From UBA937 sp031549725 (lineage in GTDB: Bacteria; Spirochaetota; Spirochaetia; Treponematales; Breznakiellaceae): a stretch of DNA of 64,000 nt. Every line of letters starts with the position of its first letter. Position 1 is the first letter of the stretch. The position numbers were made by a program, and so were the translations under genes. The notes under the pieces were generated by a model. The model was not told where the DNA came from. It was given only the letters and a program-made list of their open reading frames with translations, and made no database searches. The stretch lies in the NCBI GenBank assembly GCA_031549725.1, contig JAVBPH010000017.1, positions 1 to 64,000 of the forward strand, written 5' to 3'. Of the stretch, positions 60,910-64,000 are shown one piece after another.

Positions 60910-60957
60910 AAAAAGGGCTGCCCGGAATCGTTGATTCCAGAGGCTGCCCCTTTTTAT
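60910..60957 (+). terminator. Terminator after jag
   Basis: Imperfect outer stem AAAAAGGGCTGCC / GGCTGCCCCTTTTT with inner perfect GGAATC-GTT-GATTCC, then a T-rich end. It closes the rpmH operon. Confidence 0.8.
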
Positions 60958-61157
60958 TCGGAAGTCTGGTTTGCTACTCCGCGGCAAGCCCCGGGGTATT
61001 AATCCAGACGGTATTATGCGGACTTCATCCGTGTTCTGTAAGGAAAAGATAATATGCGGGGTATTCACCCCGCATGCGAATACATTTCCTCTCGAACGAA
61101 TCTCCCTGCGACGTAATTAAACGGTTCTAAGGATACTCTGCAACCCGCCGCAGGGAG
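60956..61157. repeat. Repeat cluster (D copy, minimal A copy, one further hairpin)
   Basis: 60956-61012 is the fullest D copy: GGAAGTCTGG and AATCCAGACGG make an inverted repeat around a GC-rich centre. 61031-61084 has GTTCTGTAAGG, then ATGCGGGG-TATTCA-CCCCGCAT, then GCGAATA, which are the conserved linker, a collapsed long stem and the right end of family A. 61102-61157 is a 9-bp stem CTCCCTGCG / CGCAGGGAG. No gene lies in 60958-61324. Confidence 0.65.
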
Positions 61158-61324
61158 GTGCATTTTCAGGCAGGAATATTTATCCCTTCATTAAAAAATA
61201 CCTGTTTTCTGAGGAAACTAAAATGCCGGTCCGGGTGTTTTACTATACAAGGATACTTTTGATTTTAAATATCGATATTAATGTATGCCGGATGATAATG
61301 TTATATATTATTTAGGAAGGTACT

Positions 61325-62131
61325 ATGAAAAAAATCATTTTGTTATTTATTGCTGTATTTTCCGGAATAGGCCTGTATGCGGAGGAACTGGAATCCCTGG
61401 TCGGGGCGGACCGGGCGGCGATTCTTTTGCAGGGTGACACCATCACCGAACTGCAATCGAAAAAACCCGAACCGGCTCTCATTCCCGATATGCCCGGGGT
61501 ACAGAATATTATTCAAACTGTCCGGAACAGTTTCAGCCCGAATATCATGGTGGAAAGCTTATATATCTACAAAAAACCCGCCGAAGCGAACCAGGGAACC
61601 TGGACAACCGATGAACGGACCGCGGTTTATAATAACGCTTTGGCGTTAAGTTCCCTGGCGGGTATACAGTATTATTCAACCAGCAGAAAAACTATGAGAA
61701 CCTTCTATGAAACCTCCGCAGTTATAGACAACCCGGAAACGAAAACTCCCCGGAAGGACCCCACTTATTTTATTCCCCCTCGGGAACTGATCATTTACGC
61801 CAGACAAAAGGATGGGACCTTCGGGGACAACATCTACAAATATACATACCATACGGAAGACAAATACCTGGTTTTCATTCAGGAAAACCTCACCACCATG
61901 ACCGCAGGGATTATTCCGGTAATAGGAAAAAACAAACTCCATTCGGTGGTGGCGGTCATTGATGCAGGGGAACATCTTCTGATCTATGTGGTTTCCATGG
62001 CCGATGCAGCATCGGTTCCGGGTATGGGCCAGCGGGTGGGTGAATCATTTTCAACCAGAGCGGAGGCTATTCTTAACTGGTTCACCGGTCAGGCTGACCA
62101 GGGTTTTAAATCCGCAGGGAAAAACCGGTAG
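61325..62131 (+). CDS. Exported protein, unknown function
   Basis: A 268-residue protein with a signal peptide (MKKIILLFIAVFSGIGLYA, likely cleaved after LYA). The mature part contains PGVQNIIQTVRNSFSPNIMVESLYIYKKP in segments and TYFIPPRELIIYARQKDGTFG. I do not recognise a characterised family. There is no lipobox, so it is periplasmic or cell-surface. AGGAAGG lies just before the ATG. It appears monocistronic. Confidence 0.7.
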   Translation: MKKIILLFIAVFSGIGLYAEELESLVGADRAAILLQGDTITELQSKKPEPALIPDMPGVQNIIQTVRNSFSPNIMVESLYIYKKPAEANQGTWTTDERTAVYNNALALSSLAGIQYYSTSRKTMRTFYETSAVIDNPETKTPRKDPTYFIPPRELIIYARQKDGTFGDNIYKYTYHTEDKYLVFIQENLTTMTAGIIPVIGKNKLHSVVAVIDAGEHLLIYVVSMADAASVPGMGQRVGESFSTRAEAILNWFTGQADQGFKSAGKNR

Positions 62132-62229
62132 GATAAAGACCCGGGAATCCGGATTATTCCGGACAGGCCGGGCGTTTTTATTTACCCTTTTATTCATGGT
62201 ATGATATAATTTCTTACTTTGGAGGCCAT

Positions 62230-62793
62230 ATGTATTTTCCCAAAATGATAGGAGATAAATGTTACCTGTCCCCCATCAATCCTGATGATGCAGCCCAGTT
62301 TACTCGTTGGATTAATGATTTGGAAGTAATACAAAACTGTACCCTGGCGACCGCAAATATCAATGTACCCAACGAAGTGGAATCTTTGGGCAACCTTGCC
62401 AGGGACCATCATTACTCAATAATTGATAAATCAAAGGACCAGCTTATTGGGTCCTGCGGGTTAATGGATATGGATTACTGCAACAGAACCGCTGAAATTG
62501 GTATTTTCATTGGGGACAAAAATTACTGGAATGCGGGCTACGGGTCCGAAGCCCTGAGCCTTTTGATCGATTATGCGTTTCAGTATCTCAATCTGGATAA
62601 TATTATGCTCCGGGTTTATGATTTCAACAAACGGGGTTTGGGCAGTTATGAAAAGGTGGGGTTCAAATTAATTGGAAAAAGAAGAAACGCCCTGAAACGG
62701 TTCATGAAAACGTTTGATATTATCTATATGGATATTGTCCCCAGGGATTTTTACAAAAAACATCCATCAAGATCTGAATTAATAGAGCAATAA
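62230..62793 (+). CDS. GNAT-family acetyltransferase (RimJ/SpeG-like)
   Basis: A 187-residue acetyltransferase. The RimJ/RimL/SpeG pattern is seen: INPDDAAQFTRWINDLEV at the start, LIGSCGLMDMDYCNRTAEIGIFIGD, the CoA loop NYWNAGYGSEALSLL, and LRVYDFNKRGLGSYEKVGFKLIGKRR in parts. The length fits. TTGGAGG precedes the start. Its stop codon overlaps the methyltransferase start by one base, so the two genes are coupled. The substrate is unknown. Confidence 0.9.
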   Translation: MYFPKMIGDKCYLSPINPDDAAQFTRWINDLEVIQNCTLATANINVPNEVESLGNLARDHHYSIIDKSKDQLIGSCGLMDMDYCNRTAEIGIFIGDKNYWNAGYGSEALSLLIDYAFQYLNLDNIMLRVYDFNKRGLGSYEKVGFKLIGKRRNALKRFMKTFDIIYMDIVPRDFYKKHPSRSELIEQ

Positions 62794-63527
62794 TGAAGGA
62801 AAACAAGTACGATGATCAAATATTTTTTGATAAGTACCAAGAGATGCCCCGGTCCAGGTATGGACTGGAGGCAGCGGGGGAATGGCATGCCCTGAGGGCC
62901 ATGCTTCCTCCTTTAGCCGGCCAGCGGGTCCTTGACCTGGGATGCGGTTTTGGCTGGCATTGCCGGTATGCCTCCGGCGAGGGAGCGTCCTCCGTAACCG
63001 GTGTGGATATTTCCGGAAACATGCTGGAAGCGGCAAAACAAAAAACCAGCCAGAAAAACATTACCTATATCCAAAGCGCCATTGAGGATCTGGATTTTCA
63101 GCCCGGAAGTTTTGATGTGATTTTAAGCAGCCTGACCTTTCATTATATTGATGACTTTGGTCAGACAGTCAAAAACATCCGGTCCTGGCTGGTTACCGGG
63201 GGACATTTTATTTTTTCCGTGGAACATCCTGTTTTTACTGCCCAGGGAAAACAGGACTGGGTATATTATGACGACGGTACCATAAGCCATTGGCCGGTGG
63301 ATAATTATTTTTATCCGGGGAAGCGGGAAGCGGTCTTCCTGGGAGAACGGGTTATCAAATACCACAGGTCCCTGGACAACTATATCAAAGCCTTACTATA
63401 CGGCGGTTTTACCATTGCCGATTTAACGGAACCGGAACCGCCCACGGAGATGCTTGAAAGCATCCCCGGCATGGCGGATGAACTCCGAAGGCCCATGATG
63501 CTGATTATTTCCGCCTTAAAACAATAA
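62793..63527 (+). CDS. Class I SAM-dependent methyltransferase
   Basis: A 244-residue methyltransferase with SAM motif I VLDLGCGFGWHCRYAS, motif II TGVDISGNMLEAAK and the DFQPGSFDVILSSLTFHYIDD block, typical of methyltransferase type 11 proteins. The beginning, FDKYQEMPRSRYGLEAAGEW, is common in a group annotated as small-molecule methyltransferases. It overlaps the GNAT gene by one base. The target is unknown. Confidence 0.9.
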   Translation: MKENKYDDQIFFDKYQEMPRSRYGLEAAGEWHALRAMLPPLAGQRVLDLGCGFGWHCRYASGEGASSVTGVDISGNMLEAAKQKTSQKNITYIQSAIEDLDFQPGSFDVILSSLTFHYIDDFGQTVKNIRSWLVTGGHFIFSVEHPVFTAQGKQDWVYYDDGTISHWPVDNYFYPGKREAVFLGERVIKYHRSLDNYIKALLYGGFTIADLTEPEPPTEMLESIPGMADELRRPMMLIISALKQ

Positions 63528-63548
63528 CCACCGGGGGTACAGTAAAGT

Positions 63549-64000
63549 ATGATTCTTTCCCTGAAAATTGCAGAAAACACCGGAACAATCCTCAGACTGG
63601 GCCGTTCAAAAATCTGGCGTTATGTTTTTATAGGCATGGCCCTTTCCCTGATCCTGGGAATCATTCTTATCAGGGAGGCGCCGCTGCTTTTCCTGGTTAT
63701 TATCGGCATCTGTCTTTTTGCAGGATTCTATGATGACCGGTGGCTTTTTGACCGGGAGAAAAATATCCTTTTTCAGAGCAGCGGTATTGGACCGCTTCGA
63801 AAACGGAGGGAATTCCGGATTGATACATTCAACCGGATTTCCCTGAAAAGTGCCGTATCCTCCGGATTTACTTCGGAAACAATCGGAGCTTCCAAAGTAC
63901 CAGCCTTCCCTGAACTTTTCCGCCGGGGCCGCTCTTCCCTCTGGCTGGAATTCAAAAATGATACCCCAAAATTCCTAATTGACGAAGGAACCCACTGGGA
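63549..64000 (+). CDS. Membrane protein, truncated by the window end
   Basis: The first 150 residues are seen. Polar start MILSLKIAENTGTILRLG, then two adjacent membrane helices (YVFIGMALSLILGIILI and APLLFLVIIGICLFAG), then a soluble part (DRWLFDREKNILF, FRIDTFNRISLKS). The pair of helices followed by a small beta domain resembles bacterial PH-domain-like membrane proteins. It continues past 64000. It starts 21 bp after the methyltransferase gene. Confidence 0.7.
   Translation, partial: MILSLKIAENTGTILRLGRSKIWRYVFIGMALSLILGIILIREAPLLFLVIIGICLFAGFYDDRWLFDREKNILFQSSGIGPLRKRREFRIDTFNRISLKSAVSSGFTSETIGASKVPAFPELFRRGRSSLWLEFKNDTPKFLIDEGTHW

Overview
The window looks like chromosome from a host-associated treponeme or a close spirochaete relative. 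The evidence is a 286-residue FlaB-type periplasmic flagellin behind a sigma-28 promoter, FlgM next to RsmI, many lipoproteins, a PEGA-repeat exported protein and moderate G+C. Species cannot be fixed by eye. No rRNA operon, CRISPR array, prophage or intact transposase gene is seen. Layout: 0.6-5.8 kb holds myo-inositol catabolism genes iolG-iolB-iolD-iolE, with an 86-bp tandem repeat array between iolD and iolE. 6.0-9.8 kb is a tight three-gene block: archaeal-type (type II) GAPDH, archaeal-type phosphoglycerate kinase and a malic enzyme, which could take inositol-derived triose phosphate onward. 10-12.4 kb encodes two exported proteins (PEGA repeats; a lipoprotein). 13.1-15.1 kb is a LarA-type racemase plus a degenerate SDR. 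15.2-18.5 kb is an A+T-rich island of three unrelated lipoproteins. 18.8-28 kb carries a CPBP protease, fused PurL, tRNA-Arg(CCT) and an M16 lipoprotein peptidase. 28-36.9 kb has a beta-CASP nuclease with RlmB, two small unknown genes, a SanA-like protein with a large hybrid histidine kinase, a frameshifted hydrolase and a GNAT enzyme. 37-40.5 kb is repeat-rich with a gene broken by a repeat. 40.6-50.3 kb holds tRNA-Ala(GGC), LspA, a Nif3-family protein, two pseudo-enzyme candidates, an HDOD protein, TrmH, FlgM and RsmI. 50.5-56.6 kb has a split CHR transporter, FlaB, a DUF1254/1214 lipoprotein and a DUF523 protein. 57.0-60.9 kb is the conserved rpmH-rnpA-yidD-yidC-jag operon, preceded by a 166-nt rod-shaped RNA-like fold that resembles 6S RNA. 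The end has an exported protein, a GNAT/methyltransferase pair and a truncated membrane protein. The most unusual content is between genes. At least six dispersed repeat families occur. Families A and C share one architecture (5' hairpin, linker, long stem with a conserved core) and show compensatory base changes. One A-family copy is inserted in a VOC-family gene with a short direct repeat, and removing it restores the reading frame exactly. Family B is a 134-bp TA-flanked MITE-like element nested inside an A copy. These elements look mobile and structured, and no transposase for them is in the window.
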